Assembly (NCBI RefSeq): GCF_001406815.1 | Contig: NZ_CVRR01000006.1 | Location: 31,397 to 95,396 of the forward strand | Source of the DNA: Roseburia faecis | GTDB lineage: Bacteria; Bacillota; Clostridia; Lachnospirales; Lachnospiraceae | DNA: 64,000 nucleotides | Direction: 5' to 3' | Part shown: positions 1-8,453 of the stretch, piece after piece | Numbering within the stretch: position 1 is the stretch's first letter | Layout of the letters: each line of letters begins with the position of its first letter | Notes under the pieces: model-generated | Database searches by the model: none | The model's input: only the letters and a program-made list of their open reading frames with translations | What the model was told of the DNA's origin: nothing | Position numbers and translations under genes: made by a program

Positions 1-1182
1 TGCCGGAATCGTGTCGGAACGGGACTCGGAATCCAACATCAGGGACTGACAGGATACGGCGGATTTTGATCCTTTCGCATTCTTTGCCACGACCACGCTG
101 CTTCGGAAGGTACTGATTCCACCGTCTTTGCTGATGGAACGGGTATTCATATAGGAGCTGGTGTTTGGTGCGGCATGTACGACTTTTGCACCGGTATCCA
201 GATTCTGTCCATGTCCGGCAAATGTCACACCGGTAAATTCCATTTTGGCACCCTCACCCTTTAATACGCTCATCGGGTACAGACAGCCCACATGGGAACC
301 AAACGATCCGGAAACCCACTCAATCGTTCCGCCTTCCTCGACGGAAGCACGCTTGGTATTTAAGTTGTACATATTCTTGGACCAGTTTTCGATCGTGGAA
401 TAACGAAGCTTTGCATTTTTCTTGACGAACAGCTCTACACAGCCCGCATGCAGGTTGGCTACGTTATATTTCGGAGCCGAACATCCCTCGATGAAATGAA
501 GGCTCGCGCCCTCGTCCACGATGATCAGTGTATGCTCAAACTGACCGGCTCCTTTGGCATTCAACCGGAAATAAGACTGCAGCGGAATGGACACGTGCAC
601 GCCCTTTGGCACATAGACGAACGAACCACCGGACCATACGGCTCCGTGCAGTGCTGCAAACTTATGGTCATGCGGGGTGACAAGTTTCATGAAATACTTG
701 TGTACCATGTCCGCATATTCTCCTTTTAAGGCGCTTTCCATATCGGTGTAGACAACGCCCTGTGCGGCAACCTCGTCTTTGACATTGTGATATACCAGCT
801 CGGAATCGTACTGGGCACCGACACCGGCTAAGGATTTCCGCTCGGCCTGCGGGATTCCCAGACGCTCAAATGTCTCTTTGATGTCTTCCGGCACATCCTT
901 CCAGGATGCCTGCATTTTGGAATGTGGACGGACATAGGTGGCAATGTGATCCATGTCTAGTCCCTCAATTGACGGTCCCCAGTCCGGAACCGGCATCTCA
1001 TTGTAAATCTGTAAGGACTCCAGGCGGAACTGCTGCATCCATGCCGGATCGCCCTTTTCTTTGGAAAGCTGCTCCACGATCTGTGGGGTCAGACCTTCTT
1101 TCATTCTGTATGCATCTTTTTCCTCATCGCGGATATCATAGATGCTGCGGTCGATATCTTCTACCTGACTCTTTTCTCTCAT
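1..1182 (-). CDS. sufB: SufB, Fe-S cluster scaffold subunit (partial, C-terminus outside window)
   Basis: SufB forms the SufBCD scaffold on which Fe-S clusters are assembled in the cytoplasm. The frame opens at the ATG at 1182 (MREKSQVEDIDRSIYD) and stays open to position 1, giving 394 codons of a family usually about 470 long. SufB-type stretches are visible: KEGLTPQIVEQLS, the SGGSFVYVPKGVHV segment, the beta-helix region LHFIEGCSAPKY, and EFTGVTFAGHGQNLDTGAKVVH. It starts 16 bp downstream of the sufC stop, so the two are co-transcribed from the rrf2 promoter near 2470. The rest of the operon, probably sufD/sufS/sufU, should lie beyond the window. Identification is by recognisable family sequence, not a database search. 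Confidence 0.95.
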   Translation of the reverse strand, partial: MREKSQVEDIDRSIYDIRDEEKDAYRMKEGLTPQIVEQLSKEKGDPAWMQQFRLESLQIYNEMPVPDWGPSIEGLDMDHIATYVRPHSKMQASWKDVPEDIKETFERLGIPQAERKSLAGVGAQYDSELVYHNVKDEVAAQGVVYTDMESALKGEYADMVHKYFMKLVTPHDHKFAALHGAVWSGGSFVYVPKGVHVSIPLQSYFRLNAKGAGQFEHTLIIVDEGASLHFIEGCSAPKYNVANLHAGCVELFVKKNAKLRYSTIENWSKNMYNLNTKRASVEEGGTIEWVSGSFGSHVGCLYPMSVLKGEGAKMEFTGVTFAGHGQNLDTGAKVVHAAPNTSSYMNTRSISKDGGISTFRSSVVVAKNAKGSKSAVSCQSLMLDSESRSDTIPA

Positions 1183-1198
1183 TTCGCACGCACCTTTC

Positions 1199-1945
1199 TT
1201 ACTGTTCAAATTCCTCAAAACCGTTTTCGTTGATCTCATCTACTAAGGAAGCGTCTCCGTTTTTCACGACTTTTCCTTCGTCCATGACATGAGTTACATC
1301 CACATGCAATGACTCTAAAATTCGTGTGCTGTGGGTGATAATCAAAAGACTTCCCTTGCATTTTTCTTTATAAAGCTGGATTCCTTTGGATACGGTACGG
1401 ACAGCATCCACATCCAGTCCGGAGTCGGTCTCGTCAAGAATTGCAAGCTTTGGCTCTAACATAAGCATCTGCAAAATCTCTGCTTTTTTCTTCTCACCAC
1501 CGGAAAAGCCGACATTTAAATCACGCTCTGCATAGGACTCGTCCATGGAAAGAAGTTTCATGGTCTCGGTCAGTTTTTTCTTGAAATCCCACAGACGGAC
1601 ACGCTTTCCGGTCTTCTGCTCGAGTGCATTACGGATAAATGCGCTCAATGTCACCCCCGGAACTTCCAGCGGATTCTGGAAGGAGAGGAAGATTCCTTTT
1701 TTCGCACGCTCATTCACCGGCATCTCTGTGATGTCCTCTCCGTCAAAAAAGATCTGTCCGGATGTGATGGCATATTTCGGATGCCCGGTGATGGCATAGC
1801 CCAGGGTGGATTTTCCGGTTCCGTTCGGTCCCATCAGAACATGCACTTCGTCTTTTCCGACTTCTAAATTTACTCCGTGTAATATTTCTTTATCTTCAAC
1901 GTTTACGTGCAGATCTTTGATCTCTAATAAGTTTTTTTCAGACAT
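1199..1945 (-). CDS. sufC: SufC, Fe-S assembly ABC-type ATPase
   Basis: SufC is the ATPase of the SufBCD complex; ATP-driven changes in it open the scaffold for iron and sulfur loading. The 248-residue product has Walker A GPNGTGKST (about 39-47), the signature FSGGEKKK (147-154) and Walker B LAILDETDSGLD (167-178), plus NPLEVPGV after the Q-loop, typical of SufC. I chose the ATG at 1945 because GGAGG lies eight bases upstream; an upstream in-frame ATG at 1969 has no such site. It follows the Rrf2 regulator and precedes sufB in one transcription unit. Confidence 0.96.
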   Translation of the reverse strand: MSEKNLLEIKDLHVNVEDKEILHGVNLEVGKDEVHVLMGPNGTGKSTLGYAITGHPKYAITSGQIFFDGEDITEMPVNERAKKGIFLSFQNPLEVPGVTLSAFIRNALEQKTGKRVRLWDFKKKLTETMKLLSMDESYAERDLNVGFSGGEKKKAEILQMLMLEPKLAILDETDSGLDVDAVRTVSKGIQLYKEKCKGSLLIITHSTRILESLHVDVTHVMDEGKVVKNGDASLVDEINENGFEEFEQ

Positions 1946-1974
1946 TTGTATTTCCTCCATATAAAACATGTTGT

Positions 1975-2400
1975 TTAACTTTCACAGGAATGCGTCTTCT
2001 GTGAAATCATATCCTCAAGGGTATGCTTCTCAAGGTAATCATTGATCACAGCTTCTAGTCCCTGCCAGAACGGAAGTGTGGTACACTCTGCGGTGCTCTC
2101 GCACTTTTTTCCACCTTCACACAGGCACGCGACCGGAGCTAAATTTCCTTCGATCAGTTGAAGGATCTCAATTACTTTATATTCCAACGGTTGTTTGATC
2201 AGACGGTAACCGCCACCCTTTCCGCTGGCACTCTCAAGCATCTTCCCTTTTGTCAGTATGGTCATAATACTTTCAAGATATTTCAGGGAAATGCCCTGCC
2301 TTGTGGCAATTTCTTTGACCGGAATGAATTCCCCGGAATTGTGCTGCGCAAGATCGACCATCACACGCAGTGCATATCTGCTTTTTGCGGATATCATCAT
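1975..2400 (-). CDS. Rrf2-family regulator of the suf operon, IscR-like
   Basis: This 141-residue protein has the Rrf2 winged-helix N-terminus (ISAKSRYALRVMVDLA, recognition region ISLKYLESI) and a cysteine cluster at C92, C94, C100 and C106, resembling the three Fe-S ligating cysteines of IscR. The likely role is sensing Fe-S status and controlling the downstream sufCB genes. GAGGTGG precedes the start. It is the first gene after a good promoter at 2464-2492 whose spacer resembles one half of the palindrome in front of the second Rrf2 gene at 8 kb. CymR-like cysteine-metabolism regulators of the same family are the main alternative, but the cysteines favour an Fe-S sensor. Confidence 0.88.
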   Translation of the reverse strand: MMISAKSRYALRVMVDLAQHNSGEFIPVKEIATRQGISLKYLESIMTILTKGKMLESASGKGGGYRLIKQPLEYKVIEILQLIEGNLAPVACLCEGGKKCESTAECTTLPFWQGLEAVINDYLEKHTLEDMISQKTHSCES

Positions 2401-2463
2401 ATCGTTTTACCACCTCGTTTCATGAAATACGACCGCAGCGTATTCCGTGAGTTCTACGGTGTG

Positions 2464-2492
2464 ATTATAAGCCTACTCCCCTACTATGTAAA
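2464..2492 (-). promoter_or_regulatory. Promoter of rrf2-sufC-sufB, with candidate Rrf2 half-site
   Basis: Reading the minus strand there is TTTACA (2487-2492), a 17-bp spacer and TATAAT (2464-2469), about 65 bp before the rrf2 start. The spacer region reads ACATAGTAGG, close to the ACTTAGTAGG half of the palindrome at 8454-8475. Binding by the encoded Rrf2 protein is inference. Confidence 0.7.
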
Positions 2493-2538
2493 TAGGGAAA
2501 TGTGGAAAATCATGTTTTTCTTCCAGTACAAATTGCTG

Positions 2539-2879
2539 TTTAACTGCGTGGTCTGGGATCTTTTGTTTTTCAGAGGGACGGATTTGCGGTGGATTGTTCT
2601 AAATATAAGTTTTTTCGATGCGACGGAAGAAGGGGGACATTCTCTTTCTCCAGAAAAATTTACAAGTCAGCGCCGATGTTGATTTCAGGTTAATTTGACA
2701 AAGGTTTTACTTTTATGCTATTAACGTTACATGATGGAACTACGGCGCAGTTGTAAATTTGTTCTTCCGAAAGAAATGTCCCCCTTCTTCCTGTAGATAG
2801 GAAAACTATAAGTAAAAGAATGATGTCCGCAAATCCTGTCTGTGGAACAAACATAAAGGCACCAGAACCTGCAGTTAAA
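2539..2879. repeat. 341-bp imperfect palindrome
   Basis: Two arms fold onto each other around a centre near 2708. Paired blocks run in register: TTTAACTGC (2539-2547) with GCAGTTAAA (2871-2879), GGATTTGCGG (2580-2589) with CCGCAAATCC (2827-2836), a 17-base exact block GGAAGAAGGGGGACATT (2625-2641) with its complement (2775-2791), AATTTACAA (2657-2665) with TTGTAAATT (2751-2759), and CGCCG with CGGCG at the loop. No obvious target duplication flanks it and no coding frame fits. It could be a MITE-like relic, an inverted duplication or a structured RNA. Confidence 0.8.
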
Positions 2880-2959
2880 GGGACGCCTCAAAAGCAGCTA
2901 CGAATGCCATGAACTGGAATAAGCATAAAAATACCCTGTTAAATCACTTGATGATAAGG

Positions 2960-3260
2960 CCGGGTATCTATAGATGAAAAATTAAAGGTTTAGGTGACGG
3001 TTTTCCGAAATTTTAAGGCTTGAAATCAGGAAATGTCACCTATATAGTAAAAATTGTTTCTCCAGATACCAGTTTTTTAGAAAAAGCGGTACCTGGAGAA
3101 GCAATTTTTGATCTATAGAGACTTTCCGGTATCTGAATGTTAAATTTTCAATATATAGGTACCGCAATGGTATCTTTTACATGAATTTTATTGGTATAGA
3201 TACCACGATGGCATCTTTTACTGAATTTTATTGATATAGGTATCACGATGATCTTTCCTA
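2960..3260. repeat. Hairpin cluster and degenerate 40-bp tandem repeats around GGTATC/GGTACC words
   Basis: GGTATC, GATACC or GGTACC words occur at 2963, 3065, 3088, 3128, 3158, 3169, 3199 and 3239. A hairpin pairs 3050-3070 with 3088-3109 (AAAAATTGYTTCTCCAG arms, two mismatches). Another pairs TAGGTGAC near 2990 with GTCACCTA near 3036. From about 3158 three units of 40-41 bp (ACCRCRATGG, TTTTAC, GAATTTTATTG) follow in tandem. No ORF with a plausible start and ribosome site uses this DNA. With the palindrome upstream it makes about 1 kb without a gene. Confidence 0.65.
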
Positions 3261-3413
3261 TGAATTTTGATTATATAGAAATCTTCCTTTATTTATAATT
3301 TGATAATATCCATTCATATAAATACTTCAATAGAACTATTGTTTCACAAAATACCATCAATGAAATTTCCATCTATAATTTCTGGTGCGCAAAAAACGGT
3401 ATTTTCTATAAAA

Positions 3414-3447
3414 TGAAAAAAGACCCACGAATCTCTCATGAGTCTTT
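3414..3447 (-). terminator. Intrinsic terminator of the BIG2 protein gene
   Basis: On the minus strand AAAGACTCA (3439-3447) pairs with TGGGTCTTT (3419-3427), followed by a run of T. It sits 26 bp past the stop of the gene ending at 3473. Confidence 0.75.
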
Positions 3448-3472
3448 CTCCATTTTAGTTTTTTTGCAAAAT

Positions 3473-5014
3473 TTATTTATTTTTTACAGTGACTTTGCAC
3501 TTATTTGTGATACCGTTAGATTTTACAGTAATGGTAACTTTTCCTGCTTTCTTTGCCTTGATCACACCCTTGGAAGATACGGCTGCGATCTTAGTATTCG
3601 AAGATTTGTAAGTTACTTTTCCAATGCTTCCCTTTACGCTCAACTTCGCAGTCTTACCTTTTTTCAGGGTTACTGTCTTTTTGTTTAAGGTTGGATTTTT
3701 AACGGTAATTTTTACCTGTCCACTTACACCGTTGTTAGTTGCGGTGATGATAACAGAGCCTTTCTTTACAGCGGTAACTTTACCGTTGGCATCTACTTTG
3801 GCTACCTTCGGGTTGCTGCTGGTGTAGGTTGTAATTCCGCTTCCGGATACGACATTTGCAAGGATATTGGTCTTACCCTTTACGTACAGTGTGGTATTTT
3901 CGCTGACAACTGCAACTTTTGTGTCACGCTTGATATAGCTGATGGAAGAACCGTCCGGAGTCTCAAAGGTAAGGATGGTTGCCTCACCTTTCTTTGTGAT
4001 GGCATACTTGCTGGCCTTTGTAAGTTTCTCACTGTCGGTTGAGATGTATACACCACTGCTTACATCTTCTTTTCCATCATTGTCATATGCATAAAATGTA
4101 AATGGACTCTCGGTATATGTTCCGGTTCCATTCGGATCGAAATACGTCACTCCGGTTCCGTCCGCTTTCAGTTCACAATACATTTTTGCGTTTTTATACT
4201 GCGGATTGCTGGCATATGCGGACATATCTGCATCCCAGACACCTGCTAAAACGCTCTGCTGTGCTGCGGTATCTGCATTCTTCATTTCTGCAAGATTTTC
4301 GGTACAGAATAAAGCGATGCAGTTTTGGATCATCTGCTCGTTTTTCTCTGTCAGTGCACTCTTTAAGATACCGGAGCCTACCCAGTTTGCATATTTTCCG
4401 GTGTTGAGTTTTAACAGTTCTGTCAGATCGCTGCCGTAACGGAATTCAATGTGATAGGTTGTTGCCGGAGTATCCGGGCAGAGGAATACATACTTAAACT
4501 CATCCTCGTTTTTGTCTGTGCTCTGGAATACATAACCTTCCATCACACCGCTGAGTGCATCTTTTTTCAAAAACTTATACGTATGGGAAACTTTTTTGCT
4601 GTCGCTTGTGGTAAATTCTACTTTGCCACCGTCCTGGAAAGAAACTTCCTTTACATCATTGATAAATCCACAGTAAAATGCATTTGGATCTGCTTTGTCA
4701 CCGTAGGTCGTAGAACCCACGGAAGCCTTCAGCGTCTTTACGGCTTCTGCTACAGCACTTCCTCCGACAACGGCTGCTGCGTCATCGTTCCAATACTTAT
4801 TGTATTTTACATCAAATAATGCATCCTTGAACAACTGGATGTAATCGCCTTTTACTGCGGTAAATAATTTATCCGCCTTGGAGCTGTCGGACTCCTCTGT
4901 CGGGATCGTTGGTACACTTGTGTTGGTGCCTGCCGCCATAACCGGTGCTGCAGATGTTCCTGCTACCGTAATGGACAATAACAGTGCGAGTAATGCTTTG
5001 CGCATCTTTTTCAT
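3473..5014 (-). CDS. Secreted protein with two bacterial Ig-like (BIG2) domains
   Basis: The 513-residue product begins with a clear Sec signal peptide (MKKMRKALLALLL...APVMAAG) and should be exported. Residues about 60-360 hold no domain I can name; they are rich in aspartate, lysine and aromatic residues. The C-terminus has two BIG2 (Ig-like group 2) repeats, about 365-440 and 441-513, each with the pattern YxSSNxKxAxVxxxGxVxAxKxGxxxIT. There is no LPxTG or lipobox, so attachment, if any, would be through the Ig-like or unknown part. It is monocistronic with its own promoter and terminator. Function is unknown; adhesin or polysaccharide-binding roles are guesses. Confidence 0.85.
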   Translation of the reverse strand: MKKMRKALLALLLSITVAGTSAAPVMAAGTNTSVPTIPTEESDSSKADKLFTAVKGDYIQLFKDALFDVKYNKYWNDDAAAVVGGSAVAEAVKTLKASVGSTTYGDKADPNAFYCGFINDVKEVSFQDGGKVEFTTSDSKKVSHTYKFLKKDALSGVMEGYVFQSTDKNEDEFKYVFLCPDTPATTYHIEFRYGSDLTELLKLNTGKYANWVGSGILKSALTEKNEQMIQNCIALFCTENLAEMKNADTAAQQSVLAGVWDADMSAYASNPQYKNAKMYCELKADGTGVTYFDPNGTGTYTESPFTFYAYDNDGKEDVSSGVYISTDSEKLTKASKYAITKKGEATILTFETPDGSSISYIKRDTKVAVVSENTTLYVKGKTNILANVVSGSGITTYTSSNPKVAKVDANGKVTAVKKGSVIITATNNGVSGQVKITVKNPTLNKKTVTLKKGKTAKLSVKGSIGKVTYKSSNTKIAAVSSKGVIKAKKAGKVTITVKSNGITNKCKVTVKNK

Positions 5015-5077
5015 AATTCTTCTCCTTTCAAAGTTCCGCAGTTAGTCTATTGTAACTGCTGTTAGTCTGTTTATTCT

Positions 5078-5106
5078 ATGATAGTCTTTTCCCTATGTTA
5101 TGTCAA
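5078..5106 (-). promoter_or_regulatory. Promoter of the BIG2 secreted-protein gene
   Basis: TTGACA (5101-5106), 17-bp spacer and TATCAT (5078-5083) on the minus strand. The leader just downstream has two GTTAGTCT words 20 bp apart and an AGTTA/TAACT inverted pair. Confidence 0.65.
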
Positions 5107-5134
5107 GAAGGCAAAACAAAAATGGATATCATGT

Positions 5135-5167
5135 AAAAAAGGAGAGATACAAAATCATGATCTCTCC
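5135..5167 (-). terminator. Terminator of the nifS-nifU-mnmA operon
   Basis: Minus strand GGAGAGAT (5160-5167) pairs with ATCTCTCC (5141-5148), loop of 11, then TTTTTT. It lies 9 bp past the mnmA stop. Confidence 0.88.
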
Positions 5168-5175
5168 AAGAATTT

Positions 5176-6255
5176 TTATTTGGTTTCAATTGTTCCACCG
5201 CACAGCACATGATCGTCCTGATAAAAGACAGCAGCCTGGCCAGGCGTCATGGCACGCTGCGGTTCATCAAACTGTGCCAGCAGTGTTCCGTCCGGCTGCG
5301 GATACAGCGTACACGGTGCACCTGCATGCGAGTAGCGGATTTTACCGATAGCCTTGACCGGCCCGGTCAACTTTTCTTCTGCCATATAATTGATATTATC
5401 CACATGACAGTCACGAGAAAACAGGCTTTCGGACTTGCAAAGCACGACTTCGTTTGTCTGTGGGCGAAGTTCCTTGACAAAAATAGGCGTGGATGAAGAA
5501 ATACCAAGACCCTTGCGCTGCCCGATCGTGTAATGAATCAGCCCGCGGTGCTGTCCCATAATGTTTCCTTCTTCATCGACAAAATTACCCGGTTTGCTTT
5601 CTTTTCCGGTCTCCTGTGTAATAAAAGAGGCATAATCATGATCCGGTACAAAACAGATATCCTGACTATCATGCTTTGTGGCAACCGGAAGTCCGATCTC
5701 CTCTGCAATCTGGCGGATATGTGGCTTATCGTAATCGCCCACCGGCATAAGTGTATGGGAAAGCTGCTCCTGCGTCAGATTGTAAAGTGCATAGGTCTGA
5801 TCCTTTGCCGCTGTGACGGAATTACGGATCGTGTAACGCCCGTTTGGAAGCTGCATGATACGCGCATAGTGCCCGGTGGCAATGTAATCTGCACCGATCT
5901 CTAACGAACGGTGCAGCAGGGATTCCCACTTGACGTAGCGGTTGCAGGCAATGCACGGATTGGGCGTGCGTGCCTTTTCGTATTCGGATACAAAATAATC
6001 AATGACATATTTATGGAAATCTTCCTTGAAGTTCATCACATAATACGGAATTTCCAGACGCTCTGCCACACGGCGGGCATCATCTACCGCGGAAAGTCCG
6101 CAGCAGCCGCCCTCCTGTGACTGCACAAAGACATCTTCATCCTGCCAGATCTGCATGGTGACACCGATCACATCGTATCCCTGTTCCTTTAAAAGATAGG
6201 CTGCCACGGAGGAATCCACACCTCCGGACATGCCTACAACTACTTTTTCTTTCAT
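5176..6255 (-). CDS. mnmA: MnmA, tRNA-uridine 2-sulfurtransferase
   Basis: MnmA adenylates and thiolates U34 of tRNA Lys, Glu and Gln to give 2-thiouridine, using sulfur from a cysteine desulfurase. The 359-residue product has the PP-loop GMSGGVDSS (8-16), the first catalytic cysteine in CIACN (C104), TGHYA (127-131), KDQTYAL (151-157) and the second catalytic cysteine in SQDICFVPD (C201). Length matches the family. Its ATG directly abuts the nifU stop, so it is translationally linked to the desulfurase/scaffold pair that may supply its sulfur. Confidence 0.96.
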   Translation of the reverse strand: MKEKVVVGMSGGVDSSVAAYLLKEQGYDVIGVTMQIWQDEDVFVQSQEGGCCGLSAVDDARRVAERLEIPYYVMNFKEDFHKYVIDYFVSEYEKARTPNPCIACNRYVKWESLLHRSLEIGADYIATGHYARIMQLPNGRYTIRNSVTAAKDQTYALYNLTQEQLSHTLMPVGDYDKPHIRQIAEEIGLPVATKHDSQDICFVPDHDYASFITQETGKESKPGNFVDEEGNIMGQHRGLIHYTIGQRKGLGISSSTPIFVKELRPQTNEVVLCKSESLFSRDCHVDNINYMAEEKLTGPVKAIGKIRYSHAGAPCTLYPQPDGTLLAQFDEPQRAMTPGQAAVFYQDDHVLCGGTIETK

Positions 6256-6699
6256 TTAATACTCCTCTTCCGGAGCCTCTTCCTTCTCACTGATATCGTT
6301 GACCGGACGCTCTAATCCCTCGATCTTGATATTGTGTTTCTCTGCATAATCCCATAAAGCAGCATGAATTGCTTCCTCTGCCAGCAGGGAGCAATGCACC
6401 TTCACTGGTGGAAGTCCGTCGAGTGCTTCCATAACGGCCTTGTTGGTTACCTGCAGTGCTTCCTGGATCGTCTTGCCCTTTACAAGCTCGGTTGCCATAC
6501 TGCTGGTTGCCACTGCTGCACCGCAGCCGAAAGTTTTAAATTTTGCCTCCTGGATGATGCCATTGTCATCAATATCCAGGTACATACGCATGATGTCTCC
6601 GCACTTTGCATTTCCAACAGTGCCAACACCACTTGGGTTCTCAATCTCTCCTACGTTTCTTGGGTTATTAAAATGGTCCATTACCTTTTCGCTGTACAT
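6256..6699 (-). CDS. IscU/NifU-type Fe-S scaffold protein
   Basis: A 147-residue NifU N-terminal-domain (IscU-like) scaffold that receives sulfur from the adjacent desulfurase and assembles Fe-S clusters. The three conserved cysteines are present at C33 (KCGD), C59 (FGCG) and C103 (VHCS). The start MYSEKVMDHF at 6699 is preferred over the longer frame from 6720 because AAGGAGAG precedes it. The acidic tail SEKEEAPEEEY extends beyond the core. It lies 27 bp after nifS and directly before mnmA. Confidence 0.93.
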   Translation of the reverse strand: MYSEKVMDHFNNPRNVGEIENPSGVGTVGNAKCGDIMRMYLDIDDNGIIQEAKFKTFGCGAAVATSSMATELVKGKTIQEALQVTNKAVMEALDGLPPVKVHCSLLAEEAIHAALWDYAEKHNIKIEGLERPVNDISEKEEAPEEEY

Positions 6700-6726
6700 T
6701 TTGTTTCTCTCCTTCTGCAAAATATT

Positions 6727-7908
6727 CTATCCGTTTTTCCGCACAAAATCCTCATACAGAGGAGACATGCTGCGCAGACGTTCGATAATTGCCTTCAATT
6801 TATCTACCGTATAATCAATATCTTCCATGGTTGTCTTCTCGGAAAGTGTCAGACGAAGACTTCCATGTGCAATCTCGTGTGGCAGTCCGATTGCTAAAAG
6901 CACGTGTGACGGATCTAATGATCCGGATGTGCAGGCGCTTCCGCTGCTGCCACAAATGCCCGCCTGATCGAGAAGGATCAGCATGGATTCTCCCTCGATA
7001 AACCGGAAACAGAAGTTGGCATTATTTGGAAGACGGTCGGTACGGTCTCCGTTTAAGCGGGTGTACGGGATCTCTGCAAGCACACGCTCGATCAGATGAT
7101 CACGCAGTTTTACTTCATACTCCGTGTTCTTTTCCATATTGGCAACTGCAAGTTCCGCTGCTTTTCCAATTCCAACGATACCCGGAACATTGTGTGTGCC
7201 GGCACGGCGCTGACGTTCCTGTGCTCCGCCGTGAATGAAAGAACGGATCTTTACGCCTTTGCGGATATACATGACTCCGATTCCCTTTGGTCCGTTGATC
7301 TTGTGACCGCTGGCACTGAGCATGTCAATATTCATCTCGTCCACGTTGATCGGCACATGTGCAAATGCCTGTACCGCATCGGTATGGAACAGTACCCCGT
7401 GTTTCTTTGCAATCGCACCGATTTCCTTCAGTGGCTCGATGGTTCCGATCTCGTTGTTTGCTGCCATGACAGAGATGAGAATTGTATCCGGACGGATGGC
7501 TGCCTCAAGCTCGTCCAGCTTAATCTTACCATTTTCATCCACACCGACATAAGTCACTTCAAATCCGTGCAGTTCCAGCCACTGTGCTGTGTGCAGGATC
7601 GCATGGTGCTCGATCGCGGATGTGATAATGTGCTTTCCCTTGCTGCTGTATGCCTCTGCGGTTGCTTTGAGTGCCCAGTTATCGGACTCGCTTCCGCCTC
7701 CGGTGAAATAAATTTCCTCGGTCTTTGCCCCGATCACATCTGCGATCTGCTTTCTTGCTTTTGCAACCGCACGCTCCGACTCTCCTGCAAAGCTGTAAAT
7801 AGCTGCCGGATTACCGTAATGCTCCGTAAAATACGGGAGCATCGCATCAAGAACTTCCGGATATACCTGTGTGGTAGCCGCATTGTCCAGATAGATTAAT
7901 TTACTCAT
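6727..7908 (-). CDS. Cysteine desulfurase, NifS/IscS type
   Basis: A PLP enzyme that converts cysteine to alanine and delivers persulfide sulfur to the scaffold and probably to MnmA. The 393-residue product shows MIYLDNAATT-like start (IYLDNAATT), the PLP lysine in SASGHKINGPKG (K203), HTDAVQ (175-180) and the persulfide cysteine in the loop SGSACTSGSLDPSHVL (C325), the long-loop class I arrangement. It follows an Rrf2 regulator with about 65 bp between and leads nifU-mnmA. Confidence 0.94.
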   Translation of the reverse strand: MSKLIYLDNAATTQVYPEVLDAMLPYFTEHYGNPAAIYSFAGESERAVAKARKQIADVIGAKTEEIYFTGGGSESDNWALKATAEAYSSKGKHIITSAIEHHAILHTAQWLELHGFEVTYVGVDENGKIKLDELEAAIRPDTILISVMAANNEIGTIEPLKEIGAIAKKHGVLFHTDAVQAFAHVPINVDEMNIDMLSASGHKINGPKGIGVMYIRKGVKIRSFIHGGAQERQRRAGTHNVPGIVGIGKAAELAVANMEKNTEYEVKLRDHLIERVLAEIPYTRLNGDRTDRLPNNANFCFRFIEGESMLILLDQAGICGSSGSACTSGSLDPSHVLLAIGLPHEIAHGSLRLTLSEKTTMEDIDYTVDKLKAIIERLRSMSPLYEDFVRKNG

Positions 7909-7974
7909 ACTCTTCCTACTTTCTTTTCTTTTTTAATAAGGAGCACATCGCATGAGATATCTCTTCGAGATACC

Positions 7975-8412
7975 TCATATCACATAATCCCCATTTTTTT
8001 CTCTCTGCCAGTCAACCAGATCCTGCAATGTGATATGATCCACAACACTGCAGATGGCATCATTGATCTTTTTCCAGAGAATCAGGGTAACACATTCTTC
8101 CCGTTTCTCACAGTCAACATCGTCTCCCTCGTCGAGGCATGCAACCGGTGCCAGCGATCCCTCGGTCAGGCGGAGAATCATTCCAACCGTATACTCCTCC
8201 GGTGCTTTACGCAGCAGATATCCCCCCTGCGCTCCTCGCACACTACGCACATAACCGGCACGGTTTAAAACAGAAATGATCTGCTCCAGATATTTGTCAG
8301 AAATCTCCTGCCGTCTCGCAACATCTTTTAAACTGATCGGCGCTCCTGTGTTGTTCAATGCCAGATCCAGCATCAGTCTCATGGCATATCTGCCTTTTGT
8401 TGAAATTTTCAT
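7975..8412 (-). CDS. Rrf2-family regulator of nifS-nifU-mnmA, IscR-like
   Basis: A second Rrf2 protein (145 residues from the ATG at 8412; the frame extends to 8484 but AAGAAGAG and family alignment MKISTKGRYAMRLMLDLA support the shorter start). Cysteines at C92, C101 and C107 match the Fe-S ligand positions of IscR-like members. Recognition region ISDKYLEQI is similar to the paralogue at 1975. It is divergent in spacing from the paralogue's four-cysteine cluster. A perfect palindrome just after its -10 box suggests autorepression. Confidence 0.88.
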   Translation of the reverse strand: MKISTKGRYAMRLMLDLALNNTGAPISLKDVARRQEISDKYLEQIISVLNRAGYVRSVRGAQGGYLLRKAPEEYTVGMILRLTEGSLAPVACLDEGDDVDCEKREECVTLILWKKINDAICSVVDHITLQDLVDWQREKNGDYVI

Positions 8413-8453
8413 GATAATATATCTCTTCTTTCTTAAAAATGTACAGAGTTTAA

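Noticed and set aside
3158..3260. 40-bp units considered as CRISPR
   Set aside because: Units are degenerate along their whole length with no constant repeat and variable spacer division.
7096..7899. Open frame of 267 codons on the plus strand
   Set aside because: It lies entirely antisense to the cysteine desulfurase gene, has no ribosome site and its translation resembles no family; a shadow of the real gene.
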